DNA of 36,711 nucleotides, taken from Clostridiales bacterium DTU070 (lineage in GTDB: Bacteria > Bacillota > Clostridia > DSM-8532). A model generated the notes under the pieces. That model was given only the letters and a program-made list of their open reading frames with translations. It ran no database searches and was not told the DNA's origin. Within the stretch, counting starts at the first letter, position 1, and the number at the start of each line of letters is the position of its first letter. The stretch is taken from the NCBI GenBank assembly GCA_001513105.1, contig LFSH01000082.1, positions 101,832 to 138,542 on the forward strand, given 5' to 3'. This document shows, piece after piece, positions 7,977-15,959 of the stretch. The translations under genes were made by a program, and so were the position numbers.

Positions 7977-8240
7977 TTACACTGCCAGCCGATACTGCAT
8001 ATTTCCACACTTTAACAATCTTTTTAATGCATCTGAAAGCACAGTCAAATTCTCGGCAGGAACACCCGGAACTATATTATGGACGTTCAAATAGCCGGTA
8101 TTCCCATTTCGCTTTTAACTTGTCCTTCTTCATTCCATTGATTTGCTGCCTCTATTTTACTCATTAATTAACTGGATGTAATCCATTTCTGAACAGTTTT
8201 TGAAATTACCAGCCAGCCTCCGTATTTACACATGGTACAG
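7977..8240 (-). pseudogene. gene debris; C-terminal end looks like a MarR-type regulator
   Basis: The gap between lactonase and lipoprotein has no intact gene, but the minus strand reads protein-like in shifting frames. The last stretch before a TAA at 7977-7979 reads NIVPGVPAENLTVLSDALKR and continues LLKCGNMQY, which resembles the end of MarR regulators (...LTEEELxxLxxLLxKL...). Further upstream, on 8100-8240, short readings such as SKIEAANQWNEEGQVKSEMG are interrupted by stops. This is best read as a decayed gene. The rest of the gap up to 8320 shows nothing definite. Confidence 0.3.
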
Positions 8241-8322
8241 TAACATATTTTTTTATTAAGAATGTCGTCATTACTTCCTTACCTGCTATTTTCCGCCATT
8301 ATGTTCCCGTTATGCATCAGGA

Positions 8323-8351
8323 TTTACAAAAGCAGCATTGTTTGGTATAAT
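8323..8351 (+). promoter_or_regulatory. sigma-A-like promoter of the lipoprotein gene
   Basis: TTTACA (8323-8328), a 17-bp spacer and a perfect TATAAT (8346-8351) lie about 100 bp before the lipoprotein start codon. Confidence 0.6.
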
Positions 8352-8453
8352 TATCCACAAGCATTTATTTTTTGCATCTGTTCCAAAGGTGAACGGAATT
8401 TTATTGCTGCATATTCTGAAACCAGGAGAATATGATATTGCGGAGGTACCGGT

Positions 8454-8954
8454 ATGAAGAAAATTGTAATAATTATGCTTATCGTAGCTGCTACGTTGAT
8501 GATGATTTCTTGTACCCGCACAGGGCAAGCTAATGATGAAACTGTAAATACCCAGGACAGCCAGAGCAATAACGTATCAGCAGAAACAGACAACAACGAT
8601 GCTGCCTCATTCCCCGATTTGGAAGCTGATGATGAAGATGAATCCTCAGATGTCTGGAACCTTCCGGAAGAGCTTTACCTTTACAGGAATTATGATTCAG
8701 CCAACAAATCATTGCTTATGTCCCCTAAAATCTGCACCTTTGATGTGGAAGAGGAAACGACTCTCAAAATTAAGTCTGAAATCAATATTGGTTCGCTATC
8801 CTTAACTATTAAGGCTGATGGTTCAGATGAGGCAGTTTATGAAACAGAGGAACTTAAGAATAATGAAGACAGCGTTACGCTGCAGCCAGGTACATACAAG
8901 TTGACTTTAAAAGGCAAATTATCAAACGGATATTTGCATATTACCAAGGGATAA
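8454..8954 (+). CDS. small acidic lipoprotein of unknown function
   Basis: 166 aa. Residues 1-20 are a lipoprotein signal peptide (MKKIVIIMLIVAATLMMISC) with the lipid-attached Cys at 20. A low-complexity linker rich in Asp, Glu, Asn and Ser (about 21-66) follows. Then comes a small beta-rich domain (about 67-166) with alternating strands such as TFDVEEETTLKIKSEI and TYKLTLKGKLSNGYLHI, reminiscent of a small beta-sandwich. The RBS GGAGG is well placed. It stands alone between its own promoter and a terminator hairpin. It should sit on the outer face of the membrane. The family is not recognised. Confidence 0.8.
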   Translation: MKKIVIIMLIVAATLMMISCTRTGQANDETVNTQDSQSNNVSAETDNNDAASFPDLEADDEDESSDVWNLPEELYLYRNYDSANKSLLMSPKICTFDVEEETTLKIKSEINIGSLSLTIKADGSDEAVYETEELKNNEDSVTLQPGTYKLTLKGKLSNGYLHITKG

Positions 8955-8984
8955 CCGCAGGGATGGTACGCGCAGCCATCTCAT

Positions 8985-9017
8985 AAAAAAGCAGAGACCG
9001 TTTTTATACGGTCTCTG
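8985..9017. terminator. intrinsic terminator between convergent lipoprotein and thyX genes
   Basis: CAGAGACCGT (8992-9001) pairs with ACGGTCTCTG (9008-9017) around a short T-rich loop. On the minus strand the stem is followed by a run of six T, so it ends thyX transcripts well. On the plus strand the tail (TTGCTGTT) is weaker but may still serve the lipoprotein gene. Confidence 0.8.
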
Positions 9018-9086
9018 TTGCTGTTAAGTAACAGCTTCAGAAGTTCATCAATAATGACAGGTAGAGAATTATGCCAAATTGGTTTA

Positions 9087-9728
9087 TTATGACTCAATAC
9101 TTATATCATCAAAAATTATTGGTATTCTCCGTTTAAATTCATCCAACAATGGAATAGCGATCTCTCTGATTTGGGGGTGTGCATCATTGGCTGTCCGCAA
9201 TTTAAAAAAATGTCTCCATTCCCGCAGGTTCATAGTAACAACTATCTCCGTCTTCAGTGAATTGGGCAGGATACTGCGAGCTTCCTGAGGAGCAGCACCG
9301 CTTTCAATCAATTCCATATATTTATCCTCAATATATTTCATGACACTCTGCCATATTTCCATTCTTTTCCTCCCACTCTCTGTGGATATATCCCAGAAAC
9401 TCGGCTCAACAAAAGTCAGCTGGTTTGAGAATTTGTCTTTCGAATAATTGCAATAACGTGTACTTTCTTGCGCATATGATGCTATTCTATGCCTTACTAT
9501 TTCATGCGATACTCCTCTGTCACAAATGATTCTAACAGTAACAGAGTAATGTTCTATTATTGCCTCATGACCCTTCATTATAATATTTTTTATGAACTTT
9601 TCTGCAGATTCTTCATTTATGAGATTCTCGCTTTTATAACAAGTCCTGCCTATTTTTTCCAACTGCTTAAGTATTTCTGTTCCGTTTAGTTTTGTCTCAA
9701 TGCTAAAACTTGGTTTAACTGTAATCAT
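9087..9728 (-). CDS. thyX: flavin-dependent thymidylate synthase
   Basis: 213 aa, a normal size. ThyX methylates dUMP to dTMP using methylene-tetrahydrofolate, NADPH and FAD, replacing ThyA. The signature RHR-x7-S is intact: R79 H80 R81 and S89 in RHRIASYAQESTRY. The C-terminal NLREWRHFFKLRTANDAHPQIREIA, with the FAD/dUMP-binding arginines, is also present. The usual SxNExS is here SYAQES, a natural variant. The start ATG has GGGAGGT 11 bases upstream. It is a single gene convergent with the lipoprotein and closed by the hairpin at 8985-9017. Confidence 0.95.
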   Translation of the reverse strand: MITVKPSFSIETKLNGTEILKQLEKIGRTCYKSENLINEESAEKFIKNIIMKGHEAIIEHYSVTVRIICDRGVSHEIVRHRIASYAQESTRYCNYSKDKFSNQLTFVEPSFWDISTESGRKRMEIWQSVMKYIEDKYMELIESGAAPQEARSILPNSLKTEIVVTMNLREWRHFFKLRTANDAHPQIREIAIPLLDEFKRRIPIIFDDISIES

Positions 9729-10150
9729 AACCTACAATACCTCCCTGATAAATCTTCATTTTTCCTTAAATATCTTACTCATTCTTAGTTATGGCTTCAT
9801 ATACCTGAAATTTTTGACTAATATGGCTATGGTTTTTATGACCTTCCGGCCTGTCTTTCCCGGGTTATTGTCATCCAACTCCAAACTCCTTCTTTATTAC
9901 AATGAAAAAAATTTACTTGTCGAAGATTACGATCCTGAATTGTGGGAAGTATCATATTATGCAGCAATAGCATATTCAGGAAATGCACCATTAAATAAAG
10001 ATAATAACAATAATAACATTGAAAACGAAGAGAATTCTGGCCGTGGTATATTGATATTTCGACTCCAAAAGCATACTTATTATCCTAAAATATCCATTCA
10101 TAACACAGCAATACTGAATCGTCGACCGAAAATCTGCTGCAACAGGGCAC
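9729..10150. other. gap with a possible decayed coding fragment, no intact gene
   Basis: No ORF here has a credible start and RBS. On the plus strand, from about 9900 to 10030, the reading LLVEDYDPELWEVSYYAAIA then SGNAPLNKDNNNNN looks protein-like. It seems to shift near 10040 into RWYIDISTPKAYLLS ending at a TAA near 10086. This would be a frameshifted gene end without its 5' part. I do not recognise it; chance is possible given the AT-rich sequence. Confidence 0.2.
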
Positions 10151-10990
10151 TTATGTTTTCACACCAGCCAGTGTGGCCTGTTCTCTTACATAAGCCGCTG
10201 CCTGCCTGTAGCTTTCAAAATCGGGCAGGTGCTCAACAAACAGGGGTGTATCCGGCCCCAGCGACTCACACAGCCTGGCAACCTTCTGATAGTTGATGAT
10301 TCCCTTTCCCGGCATGGTTTCGCGGATCACCGTCGTAAAGGCATTTTCCATGATCACATCCTTGCCGTGAATGCTCTTGATGTACGGGCCGAGCTTCGTA
10401 AAGCATTCTTCAATGAACTCATCACAGAAAAGATATCTCCTGGGACAATTAATCATGTTCACAAAATCCAGATGCACGCCAAAGGCTTTCCTGTCCACAT
10501 CCCGGATCAGCTGGAGGTATTCGTCCGGCGAATCGGGGATCATCCAGGGCATCGGCTCGATCGTGTAAAAGGTTCGCTTTGGCTTTACCGCATCAATAAT
10601 TTCCCTGATGGAATCAACAATCAGCGCATAGGTATCCTTCGAATAGTTTTCCCGGTAGAAACCATCCCATGTTTCGCCCCTGCTCCCCGTGATGTTTACA
10701 CAGCAATTTGCGCCCAGTTCCTCCGCCAGTTCCAGTTGGTTCTTGCAATACTCCATTGCTGCTTTTCGTTCTGCATCATTTGGGGAAATAACATTTTTCC
10801 ATACGCCAACTTCCCCGATGACCAGGTCATGCTCTCGGGCGCATTGCAGGTAAGCCTGTTTCTCCTCCCTGGTTGCACGGTAGTCAATTGGAGCGAGGAC
10901 TGCCCTGTAACCCAGTTCGCTTATGAGTTCATACCATTCATCAGGATTACGATAAGGTTTTTCGATTCCTCCGCCGATTCTCAAAGCCAT
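10151..10990 (-). CDS. sugar phosphate isomerase/epimerase-like TIM-barrel protein
   Basis: 279 aa of the AP-endonuclease-2/xylose-isomerase-like barrel fold (PF01261). The expected metal ligands line up as Glu in YTIEPMPW, Asp in GVHLDFVNM, His in SIHGKDV and Glu in LFVEHLPDF. Such enzymes isomerise or epimerise sugars and inositol derivatives; the substrate is unknown. AAAGGAGA precedes the ATG. A promoter lies about 105 bp upstream. Its GC content (over 50 per cent by eye) is much higher than that of thyX and of the intergenic DNA on both sides, which suggests separate acquisition. No partner gene is adjacent. Confidence 0.82.
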   Translation of the reverse strand: MALRIGGGIEKPYRNPDEWYELISELGYRAVLAPIDYRATREEKQAYLQCAREHDLVIGEVGVWKNVISPNDAERKAAMEYCKNQLELAEELGANCCVNITGSRGETWDGFYRENYSKDTYALIVDSIREIIDAVKPKRTFYTIEPMPWMIPDSPDEYLQLIRDVDRKAFGVHLDFVNMINCPRRYLFCDEFIEECFTKLGPYIKSIHGKDVIMENAFTTVIRETMPGKGIINYQKVARLCESLGPDTPLFVEHLPDFESYRQAAAYVREQATLAGVKT

Positions 10991-11094
10991 CTCTCCTTTC
11001 CAATGCTGCGCTCCCTTTGAGATTGGATGAAGAAGACAGGCGCAAGCATTCCGTTAATCAAAAAAGTAAAAAGCCAGGGTAAACATATGGTTAC

Positions 11095-11123
11095 ATTATA
11101 TCATCTCATTGTCATCATGGCAA
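11095..11123 (-). promoter_or_regulatory. sigma-A-like promoter of the isomerase/epimerase-like gene
   Basis: On the minus strand TTGCCA (11118-11123), a 17-bp spacer and TATAAT (11095-11100) point at the gene starting at 10990. Confidence 0.6.
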
Positions 11124-11226
11124 AAACCGGGCAAAATTGATACTGGTTTTAAATCTGTCTTCAGCAAGCAATCGATACATATGCGGATGTGGATGCTTTG
11201 TAACTGCTGCCTGGCCTTCACGATAC

Positions 11227-11264
11227 AGAAAAGGTGCGGAAAACCGTTTCCCGGCATCCGCACC
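11227..11264 (-). terminator. terminator of the tiny secreted-peptide gene
   Basis: GGTGCGGA (11233-11240) and TCCGCACC (11257-11264) form the outer stem, with further GC pairing inside. On the minus strand the stem is followed by TTTTCTGT. It stands 23 bp after the stop of the peptide reading. Confidence 0.65.
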
Positions 11265-11286
11265 CCATTTTAGCTTCTATATTGGA

Positions 11287-11384
11287 TCATTCAACTGAAT
11301 TAATTCCGGCAATAGTAGCGCTGCATGGAACCATGATGCTCAGAAGCATGATGAGGACTACCAGTCCTGTTATGATTTTTTCAT
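11287..11384 (-). pseudogene. tiny secreted-peptide gene with a one-base deficit in an A run
   Basis: An excellent RBS (AAGGAGGAGG) precedes an ATG at 11384. As written, ATG is followed by six A and the frame closes after four codons (MKKS). With one more A, or a -1 slip on AAAAAA, the reading becomes MKKIITGLVVLIMLLSIMVP and then about a dozen small polar residues up to a TGA at 11287. That is a perfect signal-peptide-like leader with a short tail, about 32 codons in all. Promoter, RBS and terminator are all in place around it. It is either a recent frameshift mutant, a sequencing error, or a slippage-controlled peptide. Function is unknown; it could be a signalling peptide. Confidence 0.45.
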
Positions 11385-11404
11385 GTTAACCTCCTCCTTG
11401 ATTC

Positions 11405-11434
11405 AGTATTCGTTCAGTTTTTTCATCCCGTCAA
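11405..11434 (-). promoter_or_regulatory. promoter of the tiny peptide gene
   Basis: TTGACG (11429-11434), an 18-bp spacer and AATACT (11405-11410) on the minus strand place the transcript start near 11398, just before the AGGAGG site. The very short leader fits a dedicated small gene. Confidence 0.45.
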
Positions 11435-11559
11435 CCAATATCCGTTTCGGGGTTTAATAATAGTTCAAAACGAATAAACAAACACCATACATCAAATCGG
11501 CTTATACCAAATAAGCATGATAATTTTCATCCCATTCCAATCTGCAAGGAGATTATACA

Positions 11560-11748
11560 ATGGAACGCTTTGCCTTTGATATAAAAATATTGACATCAAA
11601 ATATCAAGATATTGCTGTGGATATTTACACACTTATCATGCCTGACGAAGAAAAAAAGGCTATTGAATTGCCGGAAAGCAACATTGAAAGTCTTGAAACA
11701 GCACCATCTGAGCATACCAACCCTCGTCTCAGAAAAGTAACCCAATAA
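11560..11748 (+). CDS. small hypothetical protein, 62 aa
   Basis: Not recognised. The ATG has AAGGAG eight bases upstream, which argues for real translation. The product starts amphipathic (MERFAFDIKILTSKYQDIAV) and ends polar and acidic then basic (RLRKVTQ). It has no signal peptide, no Cys and no membrane segment. It stands alone between the peptide gene and tRNA-Thr. It could be a small regulatory protein or the leftover end of a larger gene. Confidence 0.45.
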   Translation: MERFAFDIKILTSKYQDIAVDIYTLIMPDEEKKAIELPESNIESLETAPSEHTNPRLRKVTQ

Positions 11749-11814
11749 TAGCCCAATTTTAAACCAATCAGAATGAGTTTAGACGGTAAAAAGATGAAGC
11801 TATATGAGATAACG

Positions 11815-11846
11815 GAAGAAAATGAAACAGCCCTGAAACGCTGTTT
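11815..11846 (-). terminator. terminator of tRNA-Thr
   Basis: AAACAGC (11825-11831) and GCTGTTT (11840-11846) form a stem with an 8-nt loop. On the minus strand it is followed by CATTTTCTTCC. It lies 25 bp beyond the tRNA 3' end. Confidence 0.6.
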
Positions 11847-11870
11847 TCCAGCATTTCAAGGCTTTCGCAC

Positions 11871-11946
11871 TGGAGCCCCCAACCAGAATCGAACTGGTGA
11901 CCTCATCCTTACCATGGATGCGCTCTGCCTACTGAGCTATGGGGGC
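11871..11946 (-). tRNA. tRNA-Thr (anticodon GGU)
   Basis: A complete cloverleaf on the minus strand: acceptor GCCCCCA / TGGGGGC, D-arm AGCTCAGTAGGCAGAGC, and anticodon stem CATCC/GGATG around ATGGTAA giving anticodon GGU, which reads ACC and ACU. The T-arm is ACCAG-TTCGATT-CTGGT and the CCA end is encoded. 76 nt. Confidence 0.96.
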
Positions 11947-11993
11947 AAATATACGTTTATATTTTTCTGTGTGCTCTAACAGGCACGAAATTC

Positions 11994-12022
11994 ATTTTAG
12001 CATAAGTATCCCGTTTTGTAAA
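11994..12022 (-). promoter_or_regulatory. promoter of tRNA-Thr
   Basis: TTTACA (12017-12022), a 17-bp spacer and TAAAAT (11994-11999), preceded by a TATGC extended -10, lie about 50 bp upstream of the tRNA on the minus strand. Confidence 0.55.
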
Positions 12023-12213
12023 GTACCTTTAATTTCATGCAAAATACTGATATAATTAAAAATATGGTTTATGTTCATACTAACCTATAATACTCATCAG
12101 ACTGCTTTCCGGTTCAATGTATTCGAGGGGTGGGGGAATCTGTTGCGCGTTATTTCTGTATAGTAAATTTTATTATCGTTATAATTATTGATGTATCCAG
12201 GCGGCAGAAATAT

Positions 12214-12236
12214 TATTGTAAATCTATTATACAATA
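12214..12236. promoter_or_regulatory. inverted repeat upstream of the AraC regulator, possible operator
   Basis: TATTGTA (12214-12220) and TACAATA (12230-12236) are exact inverted copies separated by 9 bp, in the AT-rich leader about 75 bp before the regulator start. Such a spacing could hold a dimeric regulator. The rest of the 12023-12306 gap shows nothing definite. Confidence 0.25.
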
Positions 12237-12306
12237 TATATTTGGCAGGCATATTTGCAATCTTATATATATAAGCAGTTAAACATGATTATGGGGGACT
12301 GGAGTT

Positions 12307-14661
12307 TTGAAGATATTCAGAGGCAGAAGGTTACCAATTTTTGTTGAGCTTTATATTTTCATTATCATAACTTTTCTTATTCCGCTTGCAGTTGTTACTG
12401 TTGACAATAATAATAAACTCCTGCAATACTCTGAAGCTGAAATAATCAGGTCTGCCGAGAACAATATAAGTTCCACAGGAAAACTGGTAAGTCTCATATG
12501 CGGCAATGTAATCTCCACCACCATAAATCTTTCCAAGGATCCGCTTATCAGTGACATCAGCAACCTGCTCAGCTATGACCAGTTCCGGAATAATGCAAAC
12601 AGTATGCAGCTTATAAGGAAAGTGGCCAGCAAGCTGAAGGTTATGGAATACAGCGATACGTTGTATCACTCCATATACTTTTACTTAAAAAACTCAGACT
12701 ACCTGATAACAACCAAAAACGACACAATAAAGCTGGACAGTTTCTATGATCTTGACTGGATGGATAATACCGATACAGGCCTTAAAACATCATTGTCAAG
12801 CAGGGACTCTGCATCGGTCAATACCTGGTTATACAGAAAAATACCCTTTGACATGACATCAAGGATTTCCGGTGAGGAAGGGTATACCAACATTGTTACC
12901 TTCCTTTACCAGACCACGAACTTCACCACCAGTGCAAAGGGATATTTCATAGTTAACATGTATGAAAAAGAACTATGCAATATCATGAACAATAACGATT
13001 TCGACGAGAACAGCTCTGTTTTTGTAATTAACAAAAAAGGCAGGGTAATATCCCACCTGGATAAGAATATGCTTGATGCTGATTTGTCGGAACTTCCATA
13101 TATAAAGTATATCCTGGAGACAGCAGGCAGAACCCCCGGATACACCATTGACAATTCCAACGGGCAGAGAACCCTGTACTGCTTTATAGAATCCGACTTC
13201 AATGACTGGATTTTTGTCAGCATGCATTCCCTTGACCTGCTCCTGAACCGCTCGATTGAACTCAGAAACCAGGCCATTTTCCTGGCCCTTGGTATATCGA
13301 TAATCCTGTTCCTTGTTGCATACCTTTATTCGCGGTATATGACCACACCTATCAGGGATCTTATAAAATATATCAGCTCGCGCAAAGGCTACCAGACCGA
13401 AAAAAAAGCAAATGAAATAAGTTTCCTTATGCAGGCCTTTGAAAAGATTACGAGGCAGGAAGAGTACCTGAACAGCCTTGTCAAGAAAAGCGAACTGAGC
13501 ATGAAGGAAGTATTCCTGCAGAACCTGCTTAAAGGAATTGTTCAGAATGATAAGGAAATCCAGAAGGACGATATCTTCCCTTATCCGCACTTCATGGTAG
13601 CCATGATTGCCCCCGACAACCTGCAGGGTTTTTATAACAGGTACACTCCCGATCAGAGATTCTTTGTGCGCAGAATCATACAGGAAAAATGTAACGAGCT
13701 TGAATCAGACGGTATCATATTCGAAAGTATTCTTTATGATGAAGACAGGATATCAATAATTATTAACCTGAAAACCTTCGACTGCATTGAAACCCCGAAC
13801 AGGCTCAGGGATATCTTCACAAGCCTGCAGGATGAACTGCAGAAGGTTATAGGCAGCACGGTATCAATCGGAATAAGCGGATGCCACAACAGCTTAACAG
13901 GCATATCCGATTCTGTTACCGAATCAATGGATGCGCTCCGTAGAAAGCTGCTTTTGGGACATGGCAGCATAATATTCTGGGACGGCGAAAGTTTCGGAAA
14001 AAGCAGGTATTATTATCCGTTTGCCCGTGAAAAGCATATTCTTAACTATCTGAATACCGGGCAAATAGACAAGGTTGAAACTGAAATCCGCAGGCTGGTC
14101 CAGGAAATACGTGAAACTCCGGATATCTCCTGCGAGAATATAATCCAGGTATTTAACCAGCTGATAAATGCCACGATCAAGTATTTTGTCGAAAACAATA
14201 TTGCCATAGGAAGAATCTTTCCGGATGTATACAACCTGTACCTTGAAGTTGCGGGAAAGGAAACGCTTGAAGACATTGAAAACTACATGATAAGTTTTTA
14301 CAGGAAGGTTCATTCTGCCGTACAACCTACCGAAAGCAGCGATAAGAGCATAGAGGAGAAAATTTTCTCTTATCTGAACGGCAACTACATGAAAGAACTT
14401 GACTTTGATAAAATGGCAGCCGACCTGCAGATAAGTTATTCCTATATCCGTAAAATTGTAAAATCGGTCACCGGCAAAAGCGTACTGGACTATATCAACA
14501 GCTTGAGAATCAGTGAAGGAAAACGGCTTTTGCTGCAAACTGACATGACTATTGCAGAAATTGCCACAAACCTCGGATATAACAATGTCCAGAGTTTCAA
14601 CAGGTTTTTCAAGAAGTATGAAGGAATAACACCGGGTGAATTCCGTTCAAAGGCTAAATAA
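12307..14661 (+). CDS. membrane-spanning AraC-family transcriptional regulator (YesN-like)
   Basis: 784 aa. Transmembrane helix 1 lies at about residues 13-31. An extracellular sensor domain of about 285 residues, dCache-like in look, follows. TM2 is at about 321-342 (AIFLALGISIILFLVAYLYS), leading into a short linker, a middle cytoplasmic region of about 300 residues, and an AraC double helix-turn-helix at about 685-784. That last part contains LDFDKMAADLQISYSYIRKIVK and IAEIATNLGYNNVQSFNRFFKK. This architecture controls neighbouring LplA/B-type sugar ABC operons in clostridia and paenibacilli. The start is TTG at 12307, with GGGGGACTGGAG upstream; no ATG fits better. The permease gene begins 330 bp downstream on the same strand, so activation of that operon by an outer sugar signal is the natural guess. 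Confidence 0.9.
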   Translation: MKIFRGRRLPIFVELYIFIIITFLIPLAVVTVDNNNKLLQYSEAEIIRSAENNISSTGKLVSLICGNVISTTINLSKDPLISDISNLLSYDQFRNNANSMQLIRKVASKLKVMEYSDTLYHSIYFYLKNSDYLITTKNDTIKLDSFYDLDWMDNTDTGLKTSLSSRDSASVNTWLYRKIPFDMTSRISGEEGYTNIVTFLYQTTNFTTSAKGYFIVNMYEKELCNIMNNNDFDENSSVFVINKKGRVISHLDKNMLDADLSELPYIKYILETAGRTPGYTIDNSNGQRTLYCFIESDFNDWIFVSMHSLDLLLNRSIELRNQAIFLALGISIILFLVAYLYSRYMTTPIRDLIKYISSRKGYQTEKKANEISFLMQAFEKITRQEEYLNSLVKKSELSMKEVFLQNLLKGIVQNDKEIQKDDIFPYPHFMVAMIAPDNLQGFYNRYTPDQRFFVRRIIQEKCNELESDGIIFESILYDEDRISIIINLKTFDCIETPNRLRDIFTSLQDELQKVIGSTVSIGISGCHNSLTGISDSVTESMDALRRKLLLGHGSIIFWDGESFGKSRYYYPFAREKHILNYLNTGQIDKVETEIRRLVQEIRETPDISCENIIQVFNQLINATIKYFVENNIAIGRIFPDVYNLYLEVAGKETLEDIENYMISFYRKVHSAVQPTESSDKSIEEKIFSYLNGNYMKELDFDKMAADLQISYSYIRKIVKSVTGKSVLDYINSLRISEGKRLLLQTDMTIAEIATNLGYNNVQSFNRFFKKYEGITPGEFRSKAK

Positions 14662-14898
14662 ACATAATTTTAATGAAAATTTTTGATTTATGTATCATTT
14701 TTGATAATTTACGCATGTTTTAACGGGTGGTTTATACCATATTCAGGAAGTCCGGCGGCCTTTCATGCAGGATTCGGCCGGGATCAAATCACGGAAATCA
14801 ACCGATTTTCAGCCCTAAACCCGCATTGTCATATTTAAAACATCGTATCAATTATGATTGTTTACGTCAAAACGCACTAAATGATATACTTTTTTCAG

Positions 14899-14944
14899 AA
14901 ACAATTGTGCATTTTTTACTAAACAATTTCCGACTTTTTATAAC
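14899..14944 (+). promoter_or_regulatory. candidate promoter with AraC-type direct repeats for the ABC operon
   Basis: AAACAATT occurs twice in the same orientation (14899-14906 and 14921-14928), 22 bp apart, about two helical turns, as AraC-family activators prefer. A TATAAC -10 (14939-14944) with a poor -35 follows directly, as expected for an activator-dependent promoter. Another possible -10 (TATACT, 14885-14890) lies upstream. The remainder of the 14662-14991 gap shows no gene. Confidence 0.35.
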
Positions 14945-14991
14945 AGGATTTTTATTTTAATTCATGTCACAGCGAGGAAGGGGTACCGCTA

Positions 14992-15939
14992 ATGGAATTA
15001 AAACCAACGGCGCATAAAACCGTAAAATCCATGAAGAAAGGTTTTATGTATTATGTGAAAAGGGACTGGCAGTTATATCTTTTGCTGATTATCCCAATAG
15101 CCATGGTTATAGTTTTTAAATATTTCCCAATGGCAGGGCTGGTAATTGCGTTTAAAGACTATAAAATTCTGAAAGGCTTTATGGGAAGCGAATGGGTGGG
15201 CTTTAAGAATTTCGTGGAAATCTTTTCGAACAAGGATTTCTACAGGGCTCTCAGGAACACATTGACCCTGAACGGACTGGATCTTCTGCTCGGTTTTCCG
15301 ATGCCTATTATTCTTGCCCTTATGCTTAATGAGATCAGATCGCTTTGGTTTAAGAAAATTAATCAGACATTATTATACCTACCCCATTTTCTTTCATGGG
15401 TTATAATTGCAGGAGTGGCTTACCAGCTGCTTCAGCCCGGTACAGGACTGGTAAACGTTCTTTTGCGCAACATGGGACTTAAGGAAGTACCTTTCCTGAC
15501 TGAAAATACACACTGGGTCTTCACCTACGTATTTATAGGCATATGGCAGTCAATGGGCTGGGGTACTATTATTTATCTTGCATCTATTACAAGTATCAAT
15601 CCGGAGTTGTATGACAGCGCGACAATAGACGGTGCAGGGCGCTGGGGAAAAATACGCTATATAACCCTCCCTGGCATCAGAAGTACTATAACAATGCTTT
15701 TGATCATCAACCTCGGTAGAATCATGGGCAGCTCCTTTGAACGTGCTCACAGCCTTGGCAACCCAATTGTCAAGGAGGTTTCAAGCGTTATCGCCACCTA
15801 CGTATACAGTGCAGGTATCCAGGCGCAAAAATACAGCCTCACCACTGCCGTAGGATTGTTCCAGTCGGTGGTCGGCCTTATACTGGTACTTGTTTCCGAC
15901 TGGATATCCAAGAAAATCGGTGACGAGGGCCTGTTATAG
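14992..15939 (+). CDS. sugar ABC transporter permease, LplB type (CUT1)
   Basis: 315 aa inner-membrane permease with six predicted transmembrane helices. It starts with the usual LplB-like N-terminus (KRDWQLYLLLIIPIAMVIVFKYFPMAGLVIAFKDYK). The cytoplasmic EAA loop that contacts the ATPase is DSATIDGAGRWGKIRYITLPGI. The RBS GAAGGGG is eight bases upstream. It is the first gene of a three-gene operon (permease, permease, binding lipoprotein) with 20 and 55 bp gaps. No ATPase gene is present, as is normal for this subgroup, which borrows a shared MsmX-type ATPase. Confidence 0.93.
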   Translation: MELKPTAHKTVKSMKKGFMYYVKRDWQLYLLLIIPIAMVIVFKYFPMAGLVIAFKDYKILKGFMGSEWVGFKNFVEIFSNKDFYRALRNTLTLNGLDLLLGFPMPIILALMLNEIRSLWFKKINQTLLYLPHFLSWVIIAGVAYQLLQPGTGLVNVLLRNMGLKEVPFLTENTHWVFTYVFIGIWQSMGWGTIIYLASITSINPELYDSATIDGAGRWGKIRYITLPGIRSTITMLLIINLGRIMGSSFERAHSLGNPIVKEVSSVIATYVYSAGIQAQKYSLTTAVGLFQSVVGLILVLVSDWISKKIGDEGLL

Positions 15940-15959
15940 AAACAAGAAAGGGGTTCATT

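Noticed and set aside
9700-10296. 198-codon plus-strand ORF
   Set aside because: It overlaps thyX at its start and the isomerase-like gene at its end, has no RBS, and only a middle stretch looks protein-like; listed instead as possible debris.
11773-11979. 68-codon plus-strand ORF
   Set aside because: It reads straight through tRNA-Thr on the opposite strand and through the tRNA terminator, and has no RBS.
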